Source: Alphaproteobacteria bacterium
GTDB lineage: Bacteria; Pseudomonadota; Alphaproteobacteria; Sphingomonadales; Emcibacteraceae
DNA length: 24,128 nt
Assembly: GCA_002401545.1 (NCBI GenBank)
Contig: NVTJ01000009.1
Coordinates: 243 to 24,370, forward strand
Direction: 5' to 3'
In this document: positions 1 through 6,391 of the stretch, piece after piece
How positions within the stretch are numbered: the stretch's first letter is position 1
Layout: each line of letters begins with the position of its first letter
Notes under the pieces: model-generated
The model's input: the letters and a program-made list of their open reading frames with translations, nothing else
Told to the model about the DNA's origin: nothing
Databases searched by the model: none
Position numbers and translations under genes: made by a program

Positions 1-52
1 CCGTCGCGATAGCACACGATCAGTCACCTCGCGCGAGGTTCGCGCCCAGGCA

Positions 53-910
53 ATGGCCGTTTGGCGGGCGGTGGAGGCCGAAGTGACCGGGTCACAGGCC
101 CGCCTTGATGCGCTGGCGGCGATGACCGCCGCGTATCATTTGCACCGATCCGAACACCGGGCCGATGCACATCGCCAACGGCTGGTCAGGGTGCGCGCCG
201 TGAAGTTTCGCAAAATGCTGGTGGCCAGTGATGCCTTGCCCATGCCGGTAAAGTTACGGGCCGCGGCGGCGCTGTCACAGCATCACCCGTCCGTGACGGT
301 CAGCGCCCTGGCCGATGCCATTGGCTGGGCTGGAAAAATGGCGTTGGCGCGCATTCGGGTGGCCCCGGATTATGATTTGCCGCCAGGCCGGTTTGAGCTG
401 GGCCTGCCAAAAATGAGCGAGACCGAAACGCCGGCGGGACGGCCTGCCATCATTGTCGCGCCGGGATATCCCAACCCGGTGGACCTGATCGCGATCACGC
501 TTCGCGATGGCAAGGCGTATCGCCTTTGCCTTGACGGGGAGATGATCCCGCACGGGCGGTCCAGCCTGTCCCGCCGTGTTGAAGAAAGCTGGACCGTTCA
601 TGTCCACCCGGCGGCGTGGGCATCGGCGCGGGCCGCCGCGGTGCTGGCCGGGGTCTCGCCTGATGCCGCGCCCGCACTGATCGCCGATCCGGGGGCCATG
701 GACTGGACCCGAAAAGGCGATCTGGGGGTTATCAAAACCCTGAACGTGGTGGATGCGCGGGGCGATGATCCGGCCGATCCGGTGCATGCGATCTGGCGGG
801 CGATCCCCGCCGCCACGCGCAAAACCGTGGCGTTGAATATTCCAAAATCGTGCTCAAATAGCGACGCTTGCGGTCGCGATAGCACACAAAAATCTGGGGT
901 GGCGGCATGA
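53..910 (+). CDS. Hypothetical phage early protein, 285 aa (start may lie upstream of window)
   Basis: I do not recognise this protein. It is soluble, with no signal peptide or membrane segment. Residues about 1-60 are Arg/Ala-rich and helical. A stretch around residues 65-100 (MPVKLRAAAALSQHH, then VSALADAIGWAG) has the shape of a helix-turn-helix or winged helix. The C-terminal half looks alpha/beta. The reading frame is open to the left edge of the window, so the ATG at 53 is only the first visible start, and its ribosome site (gaggtt at 35-40) is distant. The last 20 or so residues are low-complexity and coincide with a hairpin-containing stretch (GTGCT 850-854 against AGCAC 881-885), so the C-terminus may be secondarily extended. 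It overlaps the next gene by ATGA. The early-operon position and possible HTH suggest a DNA-related role, which is inference. Confidence 0.6.
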   Translation: MAVWRAVEAEVTGSQARLDALAAMTAAYHLHRSEHRADAHRQRLVRVRAVKFRKMLVASDALPMPVKLRAAAALSQHHPSVTVSALADAIGWAGKMALARIRVAPDYDLPPGRFELGLPKMSETETPAGRPAIIVAPGYPNPVDLIAITLRDGKAYRLCLDGEMIPHGRSSLSRRVEESWTVHVHPAAWASARAAAVLAGVSPDAAPALIADPGAMDWTRKGDLGVIKTLNVVDARGDDPADPVHAIWRAIPAATRKTVALNIPKSCSNSDACGRDSTQKSGVAA

Positions 911-1296
911 CGTACTCTCCTTCGAGGCTCGCTGCGCTCGCACCTCAGGATGAGGTTTCGAGTCCCTCACGCAAACCCGGGGCGAGCTGGATGGTGTTGG
1001 TGATGGATGTGCGCCGGGTGGCGGGCAGCCATGCCACCGGCGGGACGGGCGTGCTGGCCCGATCCGAGATGGAATTTGCCCTGCGCGGGGGTGAGCACAT
1101 CGCCAATGCCCGGGCGCGCGATCCGTTTTTACTGGAGGAGGTGCGCCGCCTGGCGTGGGAATGGACCCGCCGGGTGGAGGATGAGGCGCGCGAGGCGCTC
1201 ACCTCGCCATTACTGGCGGCGTGTGAGGCGGCCCTGAATTCAGGCCGGGCGGTGGCACCGGTTCATCATTCACAGATTTACGCAGGCACAGCATGA
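907..1296 (+). CDS. Hypothetical early protein with repeat-derived N-terminus, 129 aa
   Basis: Unrecognised small protein. Its ATG overlaps the upstream stop (ATGA) and follows a good ribosome site (ggggtgg, 895-901), so 907 is the favoured start. However, codons 2 to about 18 are encoded by a dispersed palindromic repeat (918-955), and the protein-like sequence only begins near the ATG at 991 (MVLVMDVRRV), which would give a 101-aa product. The body is helical and charged (LEEVRRLAWEWTRRVEDEAREAL). No known motif is seen. It lies in the early operon and its stop overlaps the next start by ATGA. Either the repeat inserted in frame after an existing start codon, or translation begins at 991. 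Confidence 0.6.
   Translation: MTYSPSRLAALAPQDEVSSPSRKPGASWMVLVMDVRRVAGSHATGGTGVLARSEMEFALRGGEHIANARARDPFLLEEVRRLAWEWTRRVEDEAREALTSPLLAACEAALNSGRAVAPVHHSQIYAGTA
918..955. repeat. Dispersed palindromic (REP-like) element, long form
   Basis: The left arm TCCTTCGAGG (918-927) pairs with CCTCAGGA (943-950) as TCCT/AGGA and GAGG/CCTC with a two-base bulge. The right end CCTCAGGATGAGG (943-955) is also a short palindrome. The outer parts match the shorter element at 4791-4814 (TCCTTCGA...CTCAGGATGAG). Similar sequences are familiar as dispersed intergenic repeats in alphaproteobacterial chromosomes. Here the repeat is translated in frame as the N-terminus of the 907 gene. Confidence 0.7.
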
Positions 1297-1457
1297 CCCG
1301 GCATCATAAAATTGAGGATTACGAGACCACCCTTCGCGGTGAACCATCGCGGCCCTGGTTGCCGCTCTGGTTGCCATTCTTGTTGATCGGGGTGTTGTTT
1401 GGGGCCTTGGCTCTGGCGGCATTCGGGGTGGCGATATCCCTGATCGGGGCGCTGTGA
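1293..1457 (+). CDS. Small single-pass membrane protein, 54 aa
   Basis: A 54-residue frame that overlaps the upstream stop by ATGA and meets the next gene at GTGATG, which is typical of a real gene in this operon. The N-terminal 26 residues are polar (MTRHHKIEDYETTLRGEPSR, then PWLPLW). The rest is one continuous hydrophobic helix (about residues 25-53, LPFLLIGVLFGALALAAFGV) ending at the C-terminus. The topology suggests a small inner-membrane protein with a cytoplasmic N-terminus. The function is unknown. Small membrane proteins in early phage operons can act in superinfection exclusion or host takeover, but nothing here shows that. Confidence 0.6.
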   Translation: MTRHHKIEDYETTLRGEPSRPWLPLWLPFLLIGVLFGALALAAFGVAISLIGAL

Positions 1458-1822
1458 TGCTGGCGGCGATGAAAACGCCCGTGCGGCGGGGCACACAGCA
1501 CCTGATATTTTCGGCGCACGATGCAGAATGGGATGCCATTTTGACCCGTGGACCGCAGGGCGAGCTGGTCTATCTGTTCATCCACCCGGCGCTGAACGAA
1601 TTTGGCGATTATCCAGCGCGACTGCTTGGCGATTACGCCAGCGCGTCCAGCCTGTGTCAGATGGTGAATGCCTTGCTGGAGCGCCATTCCCCCGCCGCGA
1701 TTGCTGATGTGATCACAGCAACCCAGCATGTGGCAAACGGCCATGCCCTGGCCGTGGTGCGCCGCGAATATGAAGAAATGCTGCCCCAGATCATCCGTTT
1801 GTTGAAAAGGGATGCACCATGA
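1457..1822 (+). CDS. Hypothetical early protein, 121 aa
   Basis: Unrecognised soluble protein. The frame could start at GTG 1454, ATG 1457 or ATG 1469. I chose 1457 because it overlaps the preceding stop codon by one base. The predicted fold is mixed: beta-rich around residues 15-40 (TQHLIFSAHDAEWDAILTRG, then ELVYLFIHP) and helical after residue 50, ending in a basic helix (PQIIRLLKR). It has no Cys cluster or membrane segment. Its stop overlaps the next start by ATGA, so it is translationally coupled within the early operon. Confidence 0.6.
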   Translation: MLAAMKTPVRRGTQHLIFSAHDAEWDAILTRGPQGELVYLFIHPALNEFGDYPARLLGDYASASSLCQMVNALLERHSPAAIADVITATQHVANGHALAVVRREYEEMLPQIIRLLKRDAP

Positions 1823-2244
1823 GCACGCTGTCCCGCCAGGATTATCAGACGATCCGCCGATTGCGCGGCGAAGTTGATGAATTGAAAGAAGAATTGCGAC
1901 AGCGCGATGAGCGTAATGCAGATCGCGATGAGCGTAATGCAGATCGCGAGGATGCGATCATGGCGCGCGGGCGTGTGGGCTGGGATCTGACCCCGATGCA
2001 AAGCCGACTGATCTATGCCCTGGCGCGGCGGGAATACGCCAGCGCGTCGCGGCTGAGACTGGCCATTTATGGCGAAAGCCGCCGGCATGATAACGGCGTA
2101 ATTTATGTCATGCTTCATGCCGTCCGCAAAAAGATGGCAGCGGCGGGGATCGCCATTCCGCACCTTGGCCCCGGCGGATTTTACCAGCTTGATAGCGCCG
2201 ATCGGCAAAAAATCAGATCAGTTTTTGAAGGAGCTATCGGATGA
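1819..2244 (+). CDS. Coiled-coil plus winged-helix DNA-binding regulator, 141 aa
   Basis: Residues about 1-50 form a highly charged helix or coiled coil containing an exact seven-residue tandem duplication (RDERNAD twice, from a 21-bp DNA repeat). Residues about 55-130 read as an OmpR/PhoB-type winged helix: LTPMQSRLIYALARREYASASRLRLAIYG is followed by an Asn-Val-type recognition helix (NGVIYVMLHAVRKKM) and the terminal beta hairpin (GPGGFYQLD), which matches the usual 'RGxGYxL' wing. There is no receiver domain. The family binds DNA and regulates transcription. The coiled coil may dimerise it. It sits directly upstream of, and overlaps by ATGA, the GcrA-like gene, so it is likely part of the phage's early regulatory set. 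The target is unknown. Confidence 0.7.
   Translation: MSTLSRQDYQTIRRLRGEVDELKEELRQRDERNADRDERNADREDAIMARGRVGWDLTPMQSRLIYALARREYASASRLRLAIYGESRRHDNGVIYVMLHAVRKKMAAAGIAIPHLGPGGFYQLDSADRQKIRSVFEGAIG
1903..1944 (+). repeat. Exact 21-bp tandem duplication (two copies) in the winged-helix gene
   Basis: The units at 1903-1923 and 1924-1944 are identical and in frame, duplicating a heptad-length segment (RDERNAD) of the charged N-terminal helix. The partial unit that follows (cgcgag) suggests slippage within a coiled-coil coding repeat. The exact identity implies a recent event. Confidence 0.9.
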
Positions 2245-3074
2245 GCAATGCACTGGATACGAATTTTTGCTGGAACGCGCAGGCCGAGGCCTGTCTGATC
2301 GAGATGATCGAGGCCGGGCGGCGCGCCCGCGAGGTGTGTGAAGCCTTGAAAAGGCTGGTCGGGGACGACCCCGGCCGCAATGCGGTGATCGGCAAGGCCA
2401 ATCGTCTGGCGCGCCGCGGGGTGCTGATCAAGCCCCTGACCCCACCAAAGCCGCGCCGGAGCGGCAGAGCCACGGCGCAATGGCCGGTGCAAAAACGCGA
2501 TGCCCTGATCGCCGCCTGGAATGCGGGGGATCGGGATGAGGCCCAGATTGCGGCGGTGCTGTCGGTTTCCGTGGGATCTGTGAAGAAGAAACTGGCCTGT
2601 CTGCGCGCCGCCGGGGTGCGATTGCGCCCGGCCATAAAACCAAAACCCCGGTGGTCATGGCCGTGGGATTTGCCGATGGATAAAAAAATCACGGCGATGA
2701 TCAATGCCGGGTCAAAGCCGGGGCGCATTGCCGCCTATCTGGGCCTGCCGACCGAGGCGGTACAGGCCCGGGTGCAGGCCTGGAACCGGCGCCATGAAAT
2801 CGCCGCGGCGGGTCAGGCGCCCCACCCGGACCCGGTGATCGGGGCCGATGGCCGCCCGGGCCTGACCCTGTTGGAACTGCCGGATATCGGCGCGTGTAAA
2901 TTTGGCACGCATCTGCCCGATGTGGATGGCCTGGCGCGGTTTTGCGGCCAGCCGACCCACAGCGATGATGTTTATTGCGCCGCGCATCATGCCCGCGCGC
3001 ATCTGCGCCGATCCGGCGACGCGCGGTACGGCGACCCAAAAATTGCCAAAAAAAATAGGGAGGTGGCGGCATGA
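2241..3074 (+). CDS. GcrA-like cell-cycle regulator with three HTH-like modules, 277 aa
   Basis: The N-terminal residues 11-60 contain the GcrA signature DPGRNAVIGKANRL. The C-terminal residues 207-255 contain the GcrA tail: LTLLEL, then Cys219, FCGQ (Cys235) and YCAAHHARAHL (Cys246, His249/250). In Caulobacter, GcrA binds sigma70-RNA polymerase and activates promoters carrying N6-methyladenine in GANTC. Between these domains are two further HTH-like units with the same plan (about 84-125, AQIAAVLSVSVGSVKKKL, and 146-186, GRIAAYLGLPTEAVQARV). This makes the protein about 100 residues longer than the usual 170 or so. The ribosome site AAGGAG (2228-2233) supports the start. It overlaps the upstream winged-helix gene and the downstream methyltransferase gene by ATGA. 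It probably redirects host or phage transcription (inference). Confidence 0.85.
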   Translation: MSNALDTNFCWNAQAEACLIEMIEAGRRAREVCEALKRLVGDDPGRNAVIGKANRLARRGVLIKPLTPPKPRRSGRATAQWPVQKRDALIAAWNAGDRDEAQIAAVLSVSVGSVKKKLACLRAAGVRLRPAIKPKPRWSWPWDLPMDKKITAMINAGSKPGRIAAYLGLPTEAVQARVQAWNRRHEIAAAGQAPHPDPVIGADGRPGLTLLELPDIGACKFGTHLPDVDGLARFCGQPTHSDDVYCAAHHARAHLRRSGDARYGDPKIAKKNREVAA

Positions 3075-4597
3075 GGGGCCTCATAATTGACAATTTTGCC
3101 GGTGGTGGTGGGGCTTCCACCGGGCTTGAGCAAGCGCTTGGCCGACCAGTTGATGTGGCAATCAATCATGATCCGGATGCTCTGGCCATGCACGCGGCCA
3201 ATCACCCGCAAACAGAGCATCATTGCGAGAGCGTTTGGGCCGTAAATCCGCGCGAAATTTGCGCCGGTCGGACGGTTGATGTGGCGTGGTTCTCGCCAGA
3301 TTGTAAGCATTTTTCCCGTGCCAAGGGCGGCAAGCCAGTTGAAAAGGCCATTCGTGGCCTGGCATGGGTGGTGTTCAAATGGGCGGCATTGCCAAAGGGG
3401 CAGCGCCCGCGTGTGATATTTCTTGAGAATGTCATGGAGTTCACGACCTGGGGGCCGTTGACCCGGACAGGGCGGCCCATCAAGGCCATGGCAGGCCAGA
3501 CGTTTGATTTGTGGTGCGATAACCTTCGCGGCCTTGGGTATCAGGTGGAATGGCGAATGCTGCGGGCCTGTGATTATGGTGCGCCGACTATTCGCAAGCG
3601 GTTTTTTCTGATCGCGCGCATGGATGGCCAGCCCATTGCCTGGCCGGAGCCAAGCCATGGTGACCCCAAAATGCTGGACGTGGCGGCGGGCGTGCTGAAG
3701 CCCTGGCGCACGGCGGCGGATATCATAGATTTTTCCATTCCTTGTCCGTCGATATTTACGCGCAAACGGCCATTGGCAGAAAACACCATGCGGCGCATCG
3801 CCCTGGGTATTCAGCGCTATGTGATCGACGCGAAAGAGCCGTTTATTGTGCATTGTCAAAATGCCTCAAACAAATCGGGTGTGAACCCGACCAGCGAACC
3901 CCTACGGACCATCACGGCTAGCCCCAAGGGTGGCGGCATGGCGGTATGTGTGCCAAGCATTATGAAGGTCAATCATGCGGGCGAGCGTTATCGCGGTGGT
4001 GATGTCACAGAGCCTTTGCAGACCCTGACAGCCAAGAACGGAACGGCTCTGGTCTCTGCCTTTCTGGCGCAGCACAATACCGGCGTTGTTGGTCGCAAGG
4101 CCGATGCGCCATTGAGCACCATCACAGCGCGTGGCACGCAGCAAAACCTTGTCACCTCAAATCTGGTCAAATTGCGTGGTGCATGTCGGGACGGGCAGGC
4201 GGTAACCACGCCCATGCCAACCCTGACAGCCGGTGGCAATCCTGTCGGTGAGGTGCGGGCCTTCTTGATCAAATATTATGGCTGTGGTGTCGGCCAAGGT
4301 GTCACTGCGCCATTGCATACCATCACCACAAGGGACCGCTACGGTCTGGTGATGATCCATGGCGAGCCGTGGCAGGTAGTGGACATTGGAATGCGGATGC
4401 TAACCCCGCGCGAATTGTTCAATGCGCAGGGGTTTCCACCGGATTATATCATTGATGTTGGCGCAGATGGCCAGCCGGTCACCAAAACCGTGGCCGTTGG
4501 CCGGTGTGGCAATGCGGTGCCGCCTGTGTTTTCACGCGCCCTTGCAGACGCCAATTGCGGCTTTGCGAAGGTGCAAGACCTGGAGGCGGTGGGATGA
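3071..4597 (+). CDS. DNA (cytosine-5) methyltransferase, phage orphan type, 508 aa
   Basis: C5-cytosine methyltransferase motifs appear in order. Motif I is NFAGGGGASTGLEQALG (residues 8-24). Motif IV is SPDCKHFS with catalytic Cys78 in a Pro-Asp-Cys context instead of the usual Pro-Cys. Motif VI is LENV (118-121). Motif VIII is PTIRKRFFLIAR. Motifs IX/X are NAQGFPPDY and GRCGNAVPP near the C-terminus. The target-recognition region contains five repeats with core (E/A/T)P(L/M)xT(I/L)T(A/T), at about residues 276, 314, 346, 380 and 413. No restriction nuclease is nearby, so it is an orphan enzyme that likely shields phage DNA or alters promoter methylation. Sampled G+C is near 53%, lower than the GcrA gene upstream, which suggests separate acquisition. 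The ribosome site GGGAGG (3058-3063) supports the start. The recognition sequence cannot be read from the protein. Confidence 0.93.
   Translation: MRGLIIDNFAGGGGASTGLEQALGRPVDVAINHDPDALAMHAANHPQTEHHCESVWAVNPREICAGRTVDVAWFSPDCKHFSRAKGGKPVEKAIRGLAWVVFKWAALPKGQRPRVIFLENVMEFTTWGPLTRTGRPIKAMAGQTFDLWCDNLRGLGYQVEWRMLRACDYGAPTIRKRFFLIARMDGQPIAWPEPSHGDPKMLDVAAGVLKPWRTAADIIDFSIPCPSIFTRKRPLAENTMRRIALGIQRYVIDAKEPFIVHCQNASNKSGVNPTSEPLRTITASPKGGGMAVCVPSIMKVNHAGERYRGGDVTEPLQTLTAKNGTALVSAFLAQHNTGVVGRKADAPLSTITARGTQQNLVTSNLVKLRGACRDGQAVTTPMPTLTAGGNPVGEVRAFLIKYYGCGVGQGVTAPLHTITTRDRYGLVMIHGEPWQVVDIGMRMLTPRELFNAQGFPPDYIIDVGADGQPVTKTVAVGRCGNAVPPVFSRALADANCGFAKVQDLEAVG
3896..4329 (+). repeat. Five-fold protein repeat in methyltransferase target-recognition region
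   Basis: Cores EPLRTITA, EPLQTLTA, APLSTITA, TPMPTLTA and APLHTITT begin at nucleotides 3896, 4010, 4106, 4208 and 4307, spaced 38, 32, 34 and 33 codons apart. The DNA copies are diverged, so this is an old protein-level repeat rather than a fresh tandem array. Confidence 0.85.
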
Positions 4598-4767
4598 AAT
4601 ACATACTGGCGGCAATAGGGATTTTCCTGCTGTTTGTGGCGTTCGTCACTGGGTTTGCATCTGTCATTGATGGGTTGCTCGGCGATGGTGGAGATATTTT
4701 CCGTGGTGTTGGGGTGATGGTTGGAAGTTTTGGTTTGATGGCCCTTTTGTGGAGGTGGGTGAGATGA
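4594..4767 (+). CDS. Small two-helix membrane protein, 57 aa
   Basis: A short hydrophobic protein with two likely transmembrane helices: residues 2-24 (KYILAAIGIFLLFVAFVTGF) and about 38-54 (GVGVMVGSFGLMALLW), joined by a Gly/Asp-rich loop and ending in WRWVR. The ATG overlaps the methyltransferase stop (ATGA), with GGAGG at 4582-4586 as ribosome site. It is too short for any family I know. It resembles other small inner-membrane proteins of temperate phages, but no function can be assigned. Confidence 0.6.
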   Translation: MKYILAAIGIFLLFVAFVTGFASVIDGLLGDGGDIFRGVGVMVGSFGLMALLWRWVR

Positions 4768-4868
4768 TGAACCCCGCAAATGTGAATGCCATCCTTCGAC
4801 AAGCTCAGGATGAGACACAGCCCCCTCACCCCGGCCCTCTCCCCAAAGGAGAGGGGGAAGAGGGATGA
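4764..4868 (+). CDS. Repeat-derived mini-ORF, 34 aa, doubtful
   Basis: The frame opens at ATGATGA, overlapping the stop of the small membrane gene, and closes at an ATGA overlap with the helicase start. It therefore bridges two coupled genes exactly. Its codons come mostly from two dispersed repeats (4791-4814 and 4823-4864), giving ILRQAQDE and PPHPGPLPKGEGE. It is more likely the remnant of a coupled gene overrun by repeats, or a leader-like frame feeding ribosomes to the helicase, than a functional protein. Confidence 0.25.
   Translation: MMNPANVNAILRQAQDETQPPHPGPLPKGEGEEG
4791..4814. repeat. Dispersed palindromic (REP-like) element, short form
   Basis: ATCCT (4791-4795) pairs with AGGAT (4807-4811). 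The core cttcgacaagctcagg is a familiar bacterial intergenic repeat. It shares both arms with the longer element at 918-955, which differs in its central insert. It lies between the small membrane gene and the helicase gene. Confidence 0.75.
4823..4864 (+). promoter_or_regulatory. CCCTCTCC/GGAGAGGG hairpin repeat carrying the helicase ribosome site
   Basis: CCCTCTCC (4835-4842) and GGAGAGGG (4848-4855) form a perfect 8-bp stem with loop CCAAA. CCCTC (4823-4827) and GAGGG (4860-4864) can extend it. The sequence resembles a widespread 'cctcaccccggccctctcccc' bacterial repeat. The purine-rich 3' arm is the only Shine-Dalgarno-like sequence before the helicase ATG at 4865, so the fold would hide it from the ribosome unless upstream translation opens it. 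Control of translation is inference. Confidence 0.6.
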
Positions 4869-6391
4869 GCAACGCACCCGACAATCTGGTGCCGTTTAAT
4901 CCGGCCGCGCCCCGCACCCCGAAGGATGGCGGCGGTGGTGCGCCGCCGGGTGATGGGGACAGTGGCGGTGGTGAATCGGAAGATTTGCGCCTGGCGAAAT
5001 TGCCGACCAATGATCTGGGCCTGGCGGACCGTTTGCTGGCCCGATTTGGGCACGATCTGGCGGTTTGCAAGGAAACGGGCTGGGCCGCCTGGGATGGCAT
5101 GCGGTTTGATTTTGAGCACGGCGACAGCATTGCCCGCCGCCGGGCGCACGATGTGGCGCGCCTGATGATCAGCAAGGAATATCCAGCGTTTAAGGCCCAA
5201 CCCATCCCGGCGGCCTATATCGCCGAGCCGGAAGAATGGGAAAAGGTGTTAAAAGGCTTTTGGAGGAAGGCTGACAGTGCCGGGAATGCGGGAAAAACCA
5301 AGGCGATGCTGGAGCAGGCGGAAGTCTATTCATATCGTGATCTGGATGAGTTTGACGCGCGCCATGATTTGATGACTTGTGCCAATGGCACGCTGTGCCT
5401 GGAGCCGCATGCGGTTACATTAAAGCCGCACGACCGTGCGGATTTATGCACCAAAGTCACTGGCGCGACCTATGACCCGGATGCAAAATGCCCGCAATTT
5501 GAAGCGCACATGGAAAAGGTGCAGCCGGACCCGGCAATGCGCCGGTTTGTTCAACGATGCCTTGGCTATGCCCTGATGGGCGGCAATCGCGAGCAGGTGT
5601 TCTTGCTGTTTCAGGGCAAGGGCGGCGATGGAAAATCCACCACCTTGATGGCGGTGCGCAAGGCATTGGGCGAATATGTCGCCACGGCCGGCATCGAAAC
5701 ATTTCTATACCAGGAACGAAAAAGCGGAAGCGGCCCTTCGCCAGATGTGGCGCGCCTGAGCACCGGGGTTCGCATGGTGTTAGCATCGGAACCAGAGCAG
5801 GGCGCGCGATTGTCTGGATCGATGCTAAAAACGGTGTCGGGTGGCGAGCCGATTGCGGCGCGGCATTTGCAACGTGGTTTTTTCGAGTTTTGCCCGCAGT
5901 GGATGTTGATCATTTCGTGCAATCGCAAGCCGCGAATCATGGGCGATGATGATGGCATATGGCGGCGCACCGTTGTGGTGCCCTGGTCGGTGCAGATCAC
6001 CCGTGAAGAGCGCGATAAAAGCATCAATGAGAAGCTGGCGGGCGAGGCCAATGGCATATTGAATTGGCTGATCGATGGCTATCACGATTATGCAGAGCGC
6101 GACGGCCTGGACCCGCCACAGGCGGTCATTGACGCGCAAGAAGACTATCGAAAGACCAGCAACCCGTTTGGCGAATGGTATGAGGACCGCACCGTTTCTG
6201 AGAAGGGTGCCAGCACTAACCGGCCAGGTGTTTATCAGGATTACAAGAAGTGGTGCGAGGATAATGAGGTTGAGGCCATGTCGGCCCGGGCGCTTTATCC
6301 GATATTGTCAGACCGTGGCCATCCCGGCAAAAAGACAAAAGGCGAATGGGTGTTGCTGAACATTCGCCTGAAAGATGCGAGGGACTTATGA
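4865..6391 (+). CDS. P4/D5-type SF3 replicative helicase (phage/plasmid primase family C-terminal part), 508 aa
   Basis: A superfamily 3 helicase. Residues about 45-235 match the D5_N-like region (e.g. DLMTCANGTLCLEP, 168-181). Walker A is GKGGDGKST (251-259). A Walker B-like strand VRMVLASEPE lies at 302-311. The sensor/motif C is IISCNRKPRI (349-358), followed by the arginine-finger region DGIWRRTVVVPW. Residues 22-38 are a Gly-rich linker. A TOPRIM or Prim-Pol domain, usual at the N-terminus of full-length P4-family proteins (about 700-800 aa), is absent, so priming must come from the host or an unseen gene. It likely opens and unwinds the phage origin. The stop overlaps the next ATG. The inverted-repeat block downstream (6582-6735) is a plausible origin. 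Confidence 0.92.
   Translation: MSNAPDNLVPFNPAAPRTPKDGGGGAPPGDGDSGGGESEDLRLAKLPTNDLGLADRLLARFGHDLAVCKETGWAAWDGMRFDFEHGDSIARRRAHDVARLMISKEYPAFKAQPIPAAYIAEPEEWEKVLKGFWRKADSAGNAGKTKAMLEQAEVYSYRDLDEFDARHDLMTCANGTLCLEPHAVTLKPHDRADLCTKVTGATYDPDAKCPQFEAHMEKVQPDPAMRRFVQRCLGYALMGGNREQVFLLFQGKGGDGKSTTLMAVRKALGEYVATAGIETFLYQERKSGSGPSPDVARLSTGVRMVLASEPEQGARLSGSMLKTVSGGEPIAARHLQRGFFEFCPQWMLIISCNRKPRIMGDDDGIWRRTVVVPWSVQITREERDKSINEKLAGEANGILNWLIDGYHDYAERDGLDPPQAVIDAQEDYRKTSNPFGEWYEDRTVSEKGASTNRPGVYQDYKKWCEDNEVEAMSARALYPILSDRGHPGKKTKGEWVLLNIRLKDARDL

Noticed and set aside
3..887. 15-base direct repeat GTCGCGATAGCACAC at 3-17 and 873-887, with weaker look-alikes at 11974 and 16051
   Set aside because: A 15-base match is near what chance allows in 24 kb of G+C-rich DNA. 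The left copy is at the window edge, so a flanking-repeat cassette cannot be tested.
2987..3859. Antisense open frame (290 codons) opposite the methyltransferase
   Set aside because: It lies opposite conserved methyltransferase motifs and has no start signal.
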